A DNA stretch of 64,000 bases from Nymphaea colorata (lineage: Eukaryota; Streptophyta; Magnoliopsida; Nymphaeales; Nymphaeaceae): contig NC_045147.1 of NCBI RefSeq assembly GCF_008831285.2, positions 17,214,854 through 17,278,853 of the forward strand, read 5' to 3'. Positions 13,325 to 25,582 of the stretch are shown piece by piece; the first letter of the stretch is position 1; every line of letters starts with the position of its first letter. Under the pieces are notes generated by a model. The model searched no databases and was not told the DNA's origin. It worked only from the letters and a program-made list of their open reading frames with translations. The position numbers were made by a program, and so were the translations under genes.

Positions 13325-13752
13325 CAGTTAATTTGGCCAGGGGCCCAGGGCAACGGATGGAGATCTTAGCTACCTGCTCCGCAGCGGCTCAAAAGACTTC
13401 TATAATTGGGGCAATACCAATCCACGGTTTTCTCTAAGGTTGGGGTTAGGCAGATACTACCATATTATGAGAACAACGCCGGACAGAGAATACTCATTTC
13501 TAGCGCTTCTTCAACTTGAGAATTTGGTCCAATTCCATAGCTAGATGGGTGGAGCTCTTTTTAGGAAATCCATGGCTATAAACTGCAATTTCTTGTAAAT
13601 TTTAATCTACTATCTGCAGAACCTCTGTTAGTAGCAGGATATGTTGCTAGAGCTATAGCATGTTAATGATTAGAAGATTTTCTGGTTTATGATTTGATGT
13701 ACTTTGAATGAAGGTGTGTGTGCCCGTTTCACCAAATTAACGCTAAAACAAC
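13325..13752. other. Kinase 3' flank / probable 3' UTR
   Basis: Sequence after the kinase stop. GTTAATGATTAG and ATGATTTGATGTACTTTGAATGAA near 13660-13712 resemble plant near-upstream poly(A) elements (AATGAA at 13706). No further gene is seen. Confidence 0.45.
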
Positions 13753-14085
13753 CTAGCAACCATATTTGGCACCCAATGGCAATCCTGCTACCCGTTTCTT
13801 TACTATTTCTTTTTGACATCTCCCTTCAGACCACCATGACCTTCCTAACTCTCCATCCACATTGGTAAAAGCAGACGTAAAATACACTGGCTTCCCTTTC
13901 TCTAAATTAGAAAAAGCTGTTCTGCAGCTTCTTAGCTTGTCAATTGTGATTCTGTCGGACACCAAAATAGCAGCAGTTGGCCGAATGTCCAAGCTACCAA
14001 GCACATTCTGTACTACCTTTAAATCTATAATGCCGCAGAACATCGTGGAAGATAAGTAGCATTGGGGCCGTTCTGGCAACTCCAC
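13753..14085 (-). pseudogene. Unassigned antisense ORF, possible gene fragment
   Basis: A 110-codon open frame on the minus strand downstream of the kinase. Its first codon is GTG, so no true start is implied. The translation looks protein-like (IIDLKVVQNVLGSLDI, then AAILVSDRITIDKLRSC, then LEKGKPVYFTSAFTNVDGE), without low complexity. No family is recognised and no splice partners were found; its 5' part overlaps the end of a possible MITE. It may be a captured or decayed gene fragment, or chance. Confidence 0.25.
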
Positions 14086-14533
14086 TCAATGGACTTGCTA
14101 CAAGCCTACAAGAAACTTCTCAGTGACATGGACTCCAAATACCTGGCCAGGCAGGTTGCGTAAGGCCTCTAAGTTAAGAAAAACTAGAGGAAGTTTGATT
14201 GGACGGAACGCCGTGTTTTAGGGGAAAGTGGATCTCTTGCAAGAGGTGAGCCCCCAGTCCTACTAATCTGATGCAAATACGGAAACAGAGTGCAATGCAA
14301 ATACGGAAACAGAGTGCGTTCTGAACTCGTCGGTCCAAACCAATGGTCCATTCAAAATTTCAAATGGATGGAAGCGGGACTCGCAAAAGACGTAGAGAGA
14401 TGCAGGTGTCATCAGTTCCACCTACAGAAACATGGAATACTTGTCCCTAGAACACCTAGAACAGTGTCTTGGAAACAGCTCTTCCTAGAAAATCCGTTCC
14501 TCATGTTCCAAGAGCGACAAACGAAAAAGCCCC
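14064..14533. mobile_element. Possible MITE with GGGGC ends
   Basis: The left end GGGGCCGTTCTGGCAAC faces a right end that reads GGGGCTTTTTCGTTTGT on the other strand; only the outer GGGGC and the T-rich composition match. No target duplication was seen. The interior holds a perfect-looking 24-bp tandem pair. The call rests on resemblance to common plant MITE ends and is weak. Confidence 0.3.
14271..14318 (+). repeat. 24-bp tandem repeat, two copies
   Basis: ATGCAAATACGGAAACAGAG plus four bases occurs twice in a row with 23 of 24 positions identical, so it is a recent duplication. Confidence 0.9.
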
Positions 14534-15282
14534 TTGGAGTTTAATGCTCAGGACGTGTGCCCTTGGACCCGAAGCAGAAGAAATAGAAATTTGGTGGGCA
14601 AGAGATACCCAAGCGTTTTGTATCAAGGGAAAATGGAGGAGGGGATGACGCTACGGAAAGCTTTGTGGATGAGTTAGGAAACTCCACTAATCATTGCCTT
14701 CTAGGAAGTAATGAAACAAAAGAATGTACAGAGATTAAACCTTCTCAGCTTGCGTTCAGCCAAGGTACCAGTAACTGTTTGATATGTTGAGATTATCAAA
14801 GAAAAAACTTCAGCTGAAATGCGTATACTTGCTATCGCTGGACAAAAATTACATGCTTACAATAAATTAGCGTGGTCCTAATCTGAACACCTTCTGAAAT
14901 TTACACAAAACAGACAAGACATGGATACAGGCTTTCTTTCCTATCTAGTCACAGTACCCAGAAGGCGACCCCGAGGTTTTTTGCTGGCTGAGCTTTTAAC
15001 CGTATCGCCATAAGTTTCGCATTGAAGATAGAAGCTGCAAATATATATACATCTCCAGTAGTACATCATTATTCACATCTTCAGCGGTACATTCACTCGG
15101 GAGGCAAGCCTCTCCTTTACAAATGCATCCTCAGATTCACACCTTAGTTTCTTCAGGAACTATCCACACTACACACCACTGGGCTTTTTTATTTGAATGC
15201 TGCACCTTGTCAAATGAACCATGCATGAGAAATTTTAATCAGGCGATGATCTAACAGTTACGAGCATTCTCAGATAACACAG
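14534..15282. other. Spacer and probable 3' UTR of the Mg transporter
   Basis: No gene is seen. The part nearest 15282 should be transcribed as the 3' UTR of the minus-strand transporter. Confidence 0.5.
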
Positions 15283-18200
15283 CTACACACCAATCAGCCT
15301 TTTCCATCTGCCGTATCCAAGAATAAGCAAGAAGAGCAATAAACATGCAGCTGAAATGCTTATAACAAAGGGACCAAAAACTCCATTTGTATCATTCCAC
15401 GTATAGGGAATGTTCATCCCAAACACGGCAGCAATCAGTGTTTCGATTGCTATAGCAAAAGATGCTATAGTCAGTATTAGCTGCAGCTGGATTAGTTCAT
15501 TTCGCTGATTATCAAGTTGAATGTTGACATAATCCTCCGTGTCATCTATGTATTCACGCACCTGTCAAAGTAGAAAGGTGTTAAAAGAAGAAAAAGGGAA
15601 TAGAAAGGATAAAACATGCTTCATAAACCAATCACTTAAATACTTACAGGGTAAAATCATGATAAATCAAAAAACATGGCCAGACACAGAAGGCAGCAAA
15701 GGTGCACCAAAGGATTCCCATCTAAGTCATCATCAAGCACAGAGGAGAAAATGATGGGAAAGATAAATAAACAAATAAATGTGTAAGAGGATTACTGGTC
15801 GGTATGTAGAACGAAAAACTTCCAGCACCCTGGCATTCATAATTTGATGCAGCAGTCCAGGCAAAGCTAAATAACATACAAACACTTCCAAAAATTGAAC
15901 AAAGGAAACTGAATTGCGAGTTTTTGAGGAAATTAGATTTCAGACAGCAGTTCAACATGCAAAGTTAAATAAAAGGTAAATTGCGCGATATAAGTAAAGC
16001 AGAAGCACCCATATCACCAACATGAGTTCGGGCAGTAGTAGCACTTCAATCAGAAGAGTGTACCCTTGAAGATAGGCCACATCTATTCCTATTATTTCAA
16101 TATAGAGAGCTAGCTACAAAGCTATAACCTATGTCACAATGGTATGTGAATGAGAAACCAACACACAGGCTTGACTTGTGTATTGGGGACCAGGACATCT
16201 GTTGCAGGAACATGGACCAAAGATTGGGGCAGATACATGGATGTAACAGTTTGCTACTGTTCCATTGCCAAACAGCCCTTAAGGAAGCCTAGTGGAACCA
16301 GATGTACTCAAACTAGGGCTAATGCCTATTGACGATACCAGGCCAGTACCTCTCTCTCTCTATCTTGCTGGATTAGAACTTTAGTGCATAGCATAAAAAG
16401 TTACTATTATATGCATTGTGTGTCATAATGTCATTAGCACCACAAAGGGCTTCCAAAGATGCATGGCATCTACCGTAAGCTAAATGTATGCCAATTCTGC
16501 TTCTGTTTCTTATCCATATTTCATAGTTTTTCTTCCGCCATTTAAAATCATGTCATGACAAGAAGATACGCAATTTTTATTGGAACAATGGAACTACAAA
16601 GGAGTGTTCTTATATATGTTTTCACGCCACATGAATGTGAAACTAAAGAACTTGATACACAAAATTAACTAATCCAGCTTACAGTCATGCCAAACTCACA
16701 CTACAGTATTAGATGGCATTGACTACATAAGAGAGAGAGAGAGAGAGAAAGAAGGGACTTGCAAAGGGGGAAGAAGAGACAGCAATAGCCACCAATGCAG
16801 GGGCCAAAGGTTGTGAGAAGAAAGGAACAGGGTTTACATTGGTGCAGGGAAGTTCTTCGTTTTTTCATTTTTTATCGTCAAATGAGTCAAATAAAGGCAG
16901 GACTTCATTTGACCCCAATAACACATGAAGTGCATGTTTCATGTTCACTTCACGCCTTGAAGTGAGGTGTGCACCTCACAGACTGAGGCGCATGTTTCTG
17001 AACATTGTGCATTTTAACCAGCAATATGTAGCACTTTATTTGCCTATGCCTCTGAAGCGTATGCTTCACAGTTCAAGGCTTACACATCTAACAACACTGG
17101 CATGTGAAATTCTGTAGGCCTGTTTTCCTAGATTGGCTATGTTCCATGTAGCACATTCACACTAGCAGCAATATCAGAGCCCACATTTATGATGCAGATT
17201 CACAACATCCTGTAATTAGTTATATACCATGAAGACAGTGGCTATTCAAGTTTTACTCTACTATTCATCTGTGATGTAGAAGATATGAATAAATGCCTTA
17301 CAAAGGATAATAAAACTTACAGACAATATTTTGTTGCGAGTGCCATCAAGCTGCATAAAATAAGCTTCAAGCAACATTTCAAGGTCTTCCACATTGTCGT
17401 CATCAGAATGGGGACTAGTGATACTGCTTCCATTGTACTGGCTATTTGAAACAGCATGAGGCAAATTAGACACAATGCTGAGACTATTAGATCTGTTGGC
17501 CAGCATAGAAGCTTCTAACTGCTGATTCTGGACATGCCTTCTTGTCAAGTACAAATATGCCATGTCCTCATTGTCATCAAGAAGATGCTCTAGCTCATCC
17601 CGGACCTGACATAAATCACTTTTTCTACAGTAAAATAGGCATGTTGAGTGCACAAAAGGATGAGGAAATGATATGACACAAGTAGAAACTGAAGACAACT
17701 AGCCGCAAATCACAAGTTCAAAACACAAAAAATCTCTTTAAATTTTAAACTACAAAAAACAAAAGACTCGAACCACACATTACCATGACAAAGAAAAGAT
17801 TGAAAACATGAAACTATAGGGTGATACTTTATGAAATAAAGGATGCAACAGGCTATAACCTCAGGACTTAGCAGGTTGGGACAAGTCTGCTTGAGTATGT
17901 GAGGATAGAAAGGACAAATACACATGGGCACACCTTTACAGTTGGCATGCAACAATACAAAAGAAGCTCAGGCTGCTTGTGAATCTAGCAAACACACTAA
18001 CAAGCATAACAATTGAAAATGCCATGACAACCTAAGCATAGGCTCATTAAGAGTTCAATAAGTTAGTCAATGATAATAGTTTAAGGTAGTCTGCACACAA
18101 ACACACAATACATGATAGTTCATAGTTTTACCCAAAACATTCAAATGATGTTTCTGCCTTTCTGGAACAAGTGATAATGGATCAAAAGTTATGCAGATTA

Positions 18201-20954
18201 TTTGTTTCAGGTTCATCAAAAGCAAGAAATGCACAAAGGAAATTTTATCATGCCATTTGGCTCAAGCTTCACAGTTCACAGGGAAGGTACTGTACTATGA
18301 CCATGCTAATTCAACTTTATATGACAACACAAACTCAATGACCTATAGCTAGATTCCATATAGAGTTTTAGCAGTTTCACTGATTTGAACAAACACAAAG
18401 CAGAAAAACAAAATTTCTCACAATTAAGAAAGTTATGCATTGACATTCTAATTCACTGGAAAAAATTGACATCAAATGAATTTAAATACAATGTTCTTTT
18501 TCCAGTTACACATCAGTGTCTTGTGACAATAAAATTTCCATGTATATTGCCATATTGCCAAGAACCAGAAGTTTCATGAAATAGCATAACACAATTATGT
18601 TATTCAAAACTATTTGCATCAAGAGGACTGGGTTGACATCATATCATTACTTTAAACTTTAAAGTACTAGAATAGACCAATAGGCAGATGTGTTCACCAG
18701 TCCCTTACTTTTTTCGACTTCTTTTTTGCACCTTTTTCTTGTCGAGACCTCTAAGGCATTTTCCTGGTGCAACTTGAGTACAAAGGAGTAATAGAACAGG
18801 CATTATGTTGTCTACACATGTGATATAGACGTCTTCGAAATTTATGAGAAAGTGTGAGAGTAGCTAGTACTTAGTATCGTGGAGTCTACATGTGGCATTG
18901 GTATTTTCTTGTGGATATTTTTGTATGTCTGGATTCTTTTTCTTTGTACAAGGATTAAGGATATTCAGGTATTCATTTTATGTATTAGGGCCAAGAGTCC
19001 TTCCATAATTCCCTCCTTTTATTTGGGATACTTTTTGAGAAAAAATTGACAGCATTTTTTAGCAGTTGCTAGAATTTTGCTAACCCTGTCACTCATGCAA
19101 ACACAACTCCCTTCTCTTTGTCTTTCTCATGTTCTAAGTCATTGTGGTTAAAAGTTAAAGACCACTTTCTTGTGGACAGATAGTAGGTTAAACCTATTAC
19201 CTATGGGTACGCAAGAAAAAAAAAAAACATGACATTCAAATCATTTATGTAAAGATGGAAAACATAAAGTAATGCAAATATAACTTGGTTTACATAGAGG
19301 ATCACGACTTTTTATATATTACATAAAAAAATTCGGTGCATTGAAAGTAAAGAGTCCTTATACAAGGTTTCTTCATGATAATTTCCAAATGACAGGTATG
19401 AATAAAAATGGATTGGAAAACAGTTAGAATCAAACAGAAAAGGAATAAAGTCCATGAAAGTACCTTCTGCACACGTGCAAGGAGACGGGTAAGGGTGCTC
19501 TTCAAGCTCCTCACACGCTCTAATCTCTTGGTACTCACATTCTTAGCTAGTTCATCAAGTACTGGATAAGCTTCTCTCTCGAGATCAGCAACTTTAGAAT
19601 CCAAAAATGTGCACACGACTTCCAGTGCAATCTCAAGTACCTGAAACTCAAAAGGAAGCTCGGACTGCAAGACTTCAGCAGCTTCAGGATTATGAAACCA
19701 ATGATTGGAACCAAAAAAAGCCGTGTCCTCTTCTTGCACAACAAGTGGAGCTTCATTAATTCTTTGACGTGGGAATTGCTGCCTAAGCTGATCAACAAAA
19801 GGAAGGACTTCCTGACGTAGAGGGTCAAGCAGCAAGATTTCTTCGGCAGTCACTATGGCCTTTATGAATTCAAGATTAACAACCATAGCTTTCTCTCTAG
19901 CTGCAAATATAGCAACGTAAGAAGAATTCAGGATGCTACTCGATTTCCTGTCACTTCGATCCCCATTAACACAAAAATCAGGTTCCGTTTTCAAATCTCA
20001 TGATTGTATCGCGTGTATTCAAACTGCTTTATACTTTTTGTTCATGCTCTTACGCTGTACTCTTGAGGAAAACGAAGCAACGCAAAAACCTACCTCCAGG
20101 TCTTTCCGTCGCTGAGATTTTGTCAAGAAGAGATTCGCAATGGTCCTTGCAACACCATCGAACAAATATGTGCTTGACACCAGCTTATCTCTAACTGGCG
20201 TACAATTGAACAGTCCTAAACGAATCCTACTTAATTCGTATGCATCCGAGACGACCAAGGCAGAACCATGAAGCTTCAAAAGTGGAAGTTGAAGCTGATA
20301 GGTCCACGTATGAGCATGAAGGAAAAGGAAAATAAGAGTACAGGAGGGGCACGACAAAAACTTCTCATAAATATGAACGTGGAGAAATTGGTAACAAGAG
20401 TAGGAAATTTGAAAAACATTTGGTACATAAAGCAGCTCTGTGTGCATTAACTTCTCACCAATGAACATGAACTCCAGAGAACCATCTGTCCAAACCATAC
20501 ATAAATTCCCTACCACGGTCTCTTGAGTAACTTCAATCATGTAGAAGTTAGTAATGGCTCGAAGCCACAACACTCTATAACCAAAGAATAGAACAGAGTA
20601 ATATGACCCAAGAGGCCGTGCTTTCCCAAGTTTCAGTAAAAAGCGAGAATCGAAGAGAAAGAGAATACCAAGGATATTCGAAGAATGAGAGAAGACTGGA
20701 CCGAGGATCCTCAAATCCCTAGCAGGGATAGCCACGCGCTTCATGATTGCGCTCTTGTCCCACTCGATGAGCTCTGACTGGCCGGTCCGGTCGAACCTCA
20801 TCCAGAGCCGTGCCCCATTCTTCTTCTTCCCCTTTCCCCCCACCACCGCGGCGGAGTTGCCGCCGGGCGGTAGGAGTGGCTGCATCTCCGTATTCGCCGG
20901 ACCAATCTTCTGATTGGAAGTGGAAGACCCAAGCAACTTGGGTCTTCTCCCCAT
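15283..20954 (-). CDS. MRS2-3: CorA-type magnesium transporter, MRS2-3/MGT4-like
   Basis: Exons (minus order): 20954-20669, 19900-19464, 17605-17321 and 15561-15283; 428 residues. Family members form homopentameric Mg2+ channels in cell membranes. The N-terminus carries MQPLLPP, then [40 protein letters not shown] and [21 protein letters not shown] long helical region follows, including [13 protein letters not shown] and the acidic [15 protein letters not shown]. The pore signature GMN lies at about residues 384-386, after TM1 (about 364-383); TM2 is about 398-421 and the C-terminal tail is basic. These blocks, and [20 protein letters not shown], match Arabidopsis MRS2-3 more closely than MRS2-1. 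The ATG at 20954 has A at -3 and G at +4. Introns 2 and 3 are about 1.8 kb each. No broken residue is visible. Confidence 0.95.
16731..16747. repeat. (GA)n microsatellite in transporter intron 3
   Basis: Eight GA units within the third intron of the Mg transporter gene. Confidence 0.85.
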
Positions 20955-23745
20955 CTTCAACGCGCGGTCTCCGCCACCGTTCCGCTGGTATCGCAGATGA
21001 GAGGCCTTTTAACGGAAGCAGCGGACTCAGGTCAACGTAAGATGCAAGGATGGTTACCCTGTGAGTGGGAGGTAGGTGCCGCAAAAATGGAGGGCGCCGG
21101 CCGGCGGGAGTCTGACGGACAGGCGCCAGATGTCTGCTCGAACATATAGTAAGACATGGCGGGTTGACGTAGTGTCGCCTTTTCTGCGATTAACTTTAAA
21201 TCCGGACCGTTCACTGTTGCTAGTCCTGCCTCATGTCTTTTTTCTGATGTGGTCCTTACTTTTCAACATTTTTGGCAGAACAGTCTGAAGCGTCTTTCTT
21301 TTTTCTTTTTATCCTTCCCGATATATCCAAACTAACTGATATTTATACGTTAATGCCTTTCACAAGTTTAACGATGTCAATCATATCTCGTGACACGAGC
21401 TACCTCCTGGAACATGGGAGTTGTATATATTCTTACTAACAGATTTTACACTGGTGCTTTTTACTTGTTTATATCAAAATTACAGTCATGTAGTTTGTTT
21501 TATTAAAAGCAACTTTATGTACCAGCTTTACAGCTCTAAGTAGTAAACATGGGATGATGGGTGTTGGCACATTCCATTTCCTTCATGGCAATAGAATAGA
21601 ATGCTCTAATAAATAACATGCTTTGAAAGAATACCTGAATAAAAAATTCGGGTATGAGTCTCAGCTAAATAATTGAGGAAGGCGCGCTAGAACCCAATTT
21701 TTTGTTTAGAAACAGAGCTGTAATAGTCTTTTCCGTGATAAATTTAATTTCATAAAGTTTATTTTGTTTTTTAACACTTTTTCTAAAGCTTAAATACCAG
21801 GACATCAAGAAGATAAAAACATACACTTAACAAGGGAAAAGGTGAAGAAGATTAAATTGCAGAACCAGACGGCGAGAGTCTTCCATACTTACTGCACATA
21901 AAGTGGAAAGCATATTGCAGGAACCCCTTTATTGCAATGGGACAAAGTAACATGTTCATGGTTCACTTTGAATGTGACGCTCACGAGGCGGGGAACCGAC
22001 CTGATCTGCTCTGGTTAAGAATAAATACGACTTTCCTTTATGCCTTTTCCTTTCGTGATATCAGATCATACACAAGAAAGAGTTCATGAGCATTCATCAA
22101 TGGGACAGCTGGAACTCAGTGTGTTCCTTATCTTGGTTTTGTGGCAAGAATCAAAACAATGCCACAAGTTTGGAGGCACATGTGTACCGCGCTCAGATTT
22201 CAACTTGTCTCCTAGTAATTTTGGTTTCTCTCCTATAAGGGTAGGACCCAGTTCATCAATAACTTAACAACTCATTTATAAATTCTATGATATTATTCAC
22301 AAATTTAGTTACTTAAATACGTGGTAAAATCTATTAGTCTTTCATCTCTAGTTTTGAACGCCATTATCCATGGAGAGCCTTTTGAAAAACTTCAATTTCA
22401 ATTAGGGATTTCGTATCAAGTTCGTCAATGTTATGACGTAATTGTTGATGATTTCATGTAGTAGACGTAACTTCTCCCGTATATAAATTTAGCTTTTGTC
22501 AATTTCCTTTCAAGTTCAAGAGTTTATTAAACTCGCGACGCATCCGATTTTTGGAAAAAATATAAAGGTTGTTTTAGGAGGGGAGTTTACCAACATGATT
22601 TCACCGCACGAAAAACTATTTCACAGATCGACTATGTTAAACATAAGCGTAAGCTTAGCCTCAATCTTTGGCATCTGTCTTCCTTAGAATTGTTGCTAGT
22701 GGGGTCGCAATGGACAAGCTTATATTTTTGTCATACATATCTTTTTTGGGCATTAGCGGGTGAGGTTTTTTTTGGCAGAGTTGTTTTTCTTGAAAAAAAT
22801 CAGGAAAATCTAAGTAAGCTTTACAAAAATTTAAAAAGAAAAATCCTAAAAATAACATGTGAAAATAAAAATATGATAACTAAAACATATATAAAAATGC
22901 AAAAAACACAAAAAGTTGAAATTCATTTTAGCTTTTTTTGTCAGAAAAGTGTGTTTTTCCTGTTTTTTCCGCTCAAATTTTTTTGATTAAAGCGTGTTTT
23001 CTGAGACGGTGGTTTATATACGCTGCTATCTTCCATTGAAGAACAATGTTTTCCTTTCCCTCATACATATCTTCAAAGCCTTGCTGTGATCATGGCCTTC
23101 GAACTCTTTTGATCAAATCTGGGGCTTCGCAGCAAAATAACTCAAGTTCCATTACTGTCAATATCTGTCAGCTTCTCTGAGTTGTGATTTTGTTAATATG
23201 CTCACCCCGCCCCTCATCATTTTTGTTCCCCGCCCGTTTTCTCTTTTGCTTGTCCTTGCTACCCCATTCCCAACAACACAAGGTCAGTATTCTATCTCAA
23301 TACTCACAGCATGATAACGAGTTAGCTCGAACTAAAGAATGGATGAAAAAAAATTCAATAGGAAGGACTACCAAGTACTTCTCACCCTTTATAAAGGTAT
23401 GGGTTCTACAATACCTCATGGAACCCACTGCACATTACTGTTATTGGTGGAGAAGGAACCGAGACAACGTAGCCGCTTCGATTCAGTCTTTATTTTCCAT
23501 GAGGCAGACACATAAACTTGCCCTCCAAAATCTCTGTAGCCTTGCTCGGGCCGATGGCTTCCATATCATTAAGAGAGAGAGAGAAAGACAGAGTTCCAGA
23601 AAAAGCAGCATCTGGAAGGATGAGACCGCATATGGAATCCGAATCCCTCTTTTCTTCATAGCTTTATATCCACAATTTATATCCACACCGAAAGGACCGC
23701 AACTTCTAGATTCGTAGATATTAATTTGAGTTGGGAACTTGGGTG
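20955..23745. other. Intergenic spacer between Mg transporter and CML
   Basis: Divergent upstream regions of the transporter (minus) and the calmodulin-like gene (plus). AT-rich with A-runs near 22830-22930. A GAGAGAGAGA run lies at 23573-23583. Open frames here (for example 23184-23717) carry no recognisable motif. No TE ends were seen. Confidence 0.55.
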
Positions 23746-23752
23746 TATAAAG
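23746..23752 (+). promoter_or_regulatory. TATA box of the calmodulin-like gene
   Basis: TATAAAG lies 59 bases before the ATG at 23805, which would place the transcription start near 23778 and give a leader of about 27 bases. Confidence 0.5.
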
Positions 23753-23804
23753 ATAGCAGGCCTCAGAGTGGGAGATCCATAGAGAGTAACGATCGGCGAC
23801 GGAG

Positions 23805-24278
23805 ATGGCATCAAGAGCGTCATCACCTGACGTCCTGAGCCACGTGCAGGAGCTTCTGGAGGCGTTCACGGCCTTCGACTCGGACGACGACGGCCTGGTG
23901 TCGGCAGCGGAGCTGGCAGGCATACTGTCGTCGATGGGGTACAACGCGACGGAGGAAGAGGTGACGGGGATGATGAGGGAGGCGGACGTGGACGGAGACG
24001 GGCAGCTGAGCCTGGAAGAGTTCCTGGAGATGAGCCTCAAGAACGTCGACCTGGGGAGCCTGGCCGGGTTGCTGAGGTCGGCGCTGGAGATGCTGGACGC
24101 CGCTGCTGATGATGGTGGTGACGAGATCGACGGGGTGATGCTGTACGAGCTGGTGAATGGGCTGGGCAGCGGCGTGACCAAAGAGCAGTGCGAGGCCCTG
24201 ATCGCGGCGCTCGATGTGGATGGGGATGGGATGGTTGGTCTGGATGACTTCAAGACCATAGCCAACGCGCTTCTTTAG
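23805..24278 (+). CDS. Calmodulin-like calcium-binding protein (CML)
   Basis: Intronless, 157 residues, markedly GC-rich. CML proteins bind Ca2+ and relay the signal to partner proteins. EF-hand 1 has loop DSDDDGLVSAAE (25-36) and EF-hand 2 has DVDGDGQLSLEE (61-72), both complete. The third EF region (about 100-112, ADDGGDEIDG) has lost the canonical loop and probably does not bind Ca2+. EF-hand 4 has DVDGDGMVGLDD (137-148), with Asp instead of Glu at position 12, which may change ion selectivity. There is no signal peptide or N-myristoylation site (the protein begins MASRAS), so it is likely cytosolic or nuclear. The subfamily number cannot be assigned. It is convergent with PYM downstream. 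Confidence 0.92.
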   Translation: MASRASSPDVLSHVQELLEAFTAFDSDDDGLVSAAELAGILSSMGYNATEEEVTGMMREADVDGDGQLSLEEFLEMSLKNVDLGSLAGLLRSALEMLDAAADDGGDEIDGVMLYELVNGLGSGVTKEQCEALIAALDVDGDGMVGLDDFKTIANALL

Positions 24279-25582
24279 TCAGATGTTATTACGCCATGTA
24301 ACCGTAGGAGTATATGATAAAGAATCATATAGATACTCTCTTACTCGCTCGTTTCTTGTGTTAAGAGTGTAGCTGCTTGCAAAACATAAATGAAACTTTT
24401 ATGTGTTTACCTGTTGGAAACCATTTACAGTGTGGTTGAAACAGAAGGGCCGCTTGAAGGCCCTCTTGAATATAAGCAAAAGAAGATCCCATCTGCTTAC
24501 CAAGTAAAATTACTATAGAATATGAAGTTCGATGTATGACGACACACGAAAAAACGCCCACTGAAATCAAAACACAGGTTAAAGAAAAGATGTAAAATTG
24601 ATTTTGGCAAGCTCAAGGCAAATTATTACTTGTTAGTAAACGTAAGATGTGAAGCATAGCTCGGAACCTTGTAAAAGTAGCAGTGAGAATGCAACCGTCG
24701 CTAGAAACATATTATACAACATATGTTGCATGGTCAGAAGTAAGCCCCTGAAGTTCATGGTCTCAAGAAAATTTGTCTGAACTGAAATTTTGAGAAAACC
24801 AACTTGGAAAGGGGTTCTGTCCTTGCATAATGACAAGACTTAATTATATGTGATAGAACTAGCAAACTAGTCCATGAGCTACGCACACCACGACCAACAA
24901 AACTTTTTGCTGCCGCAATGAATAATTAGAATGCCATGCATATTGCCGACAATAAAGAGATACATAGGAACACGGAATTGTATTCAGATATCGTTTACAA
25001 CATTACTATAACTCCATTCGCACAATAAATTTATGACAATAAAGACTAAAGCCAAATCATCAGTTTAACACTTCCTTAAGCTCACGACACATCTTAATGA
25101 ACTTGAGTTTTGAGGGTCAGAGTATATCTGCTTCCGCTGGGTATGCAGGTGTCCCCTTGTATAAAGGTTGCGATGTATAAGAGCGGATTGCATGACCTTC
25201 AGTGTTCATTATTTTCTAGTCATCCTAACAAAGAGGGCTGATAATGTGTACTCAACGCAAAAAAAAATGGTTCTGAATCTTCATTGAACATCCACAGTGA
25301 GAGCAAAGTACATATCAAGTTTCACAATGCACAACTACGTTGCATCACAGAGACTGCCCACAATGAGGCTCATATCTGATGATAACCAGGTGAAGGCCCG
25401 AACTGATACACCCAAATTAACTGTGAAAACGGAAACTAGACTCCACCACCAGTAGGCGGTTTGTGGCTCACTGTTTCAGAAGCATCGACAAAATTAGCAC
25501 CTTGCAGGCCATATGCTAGAGTGCTTCACCAGACTGAGCATTGACGTCAAGAAAATGCAGCAAATAAAGAACTCAGATCTGG
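24279..25582. other. Spacer between convergent CML and PYM genes
   Basis: Contains the 3' UTRs of both convergent genes. No ORF, RNA gene or repeat was recognised. Confidence 0.55.

Noticed and set aside
18700-19100. Possible LTR-like segment in Mg-transporter intron 2
   Set aside because: No paired terminal repeat, no primer-binding site and no coding domain were seen.
20019-20668. Extension of the Mg-transporter exon 1 frame into intron 1
   Set aside because: The GT donor at 20668 joins exactly to the conserved AREKAMVV block in exon 2; the read-through has no family similarity.
23483-24265. 260-codon minus-strand frame over the CML gene
   Set aside because: Ser/Pro-rich antisense shadow of GC-rich EF-hand codons.
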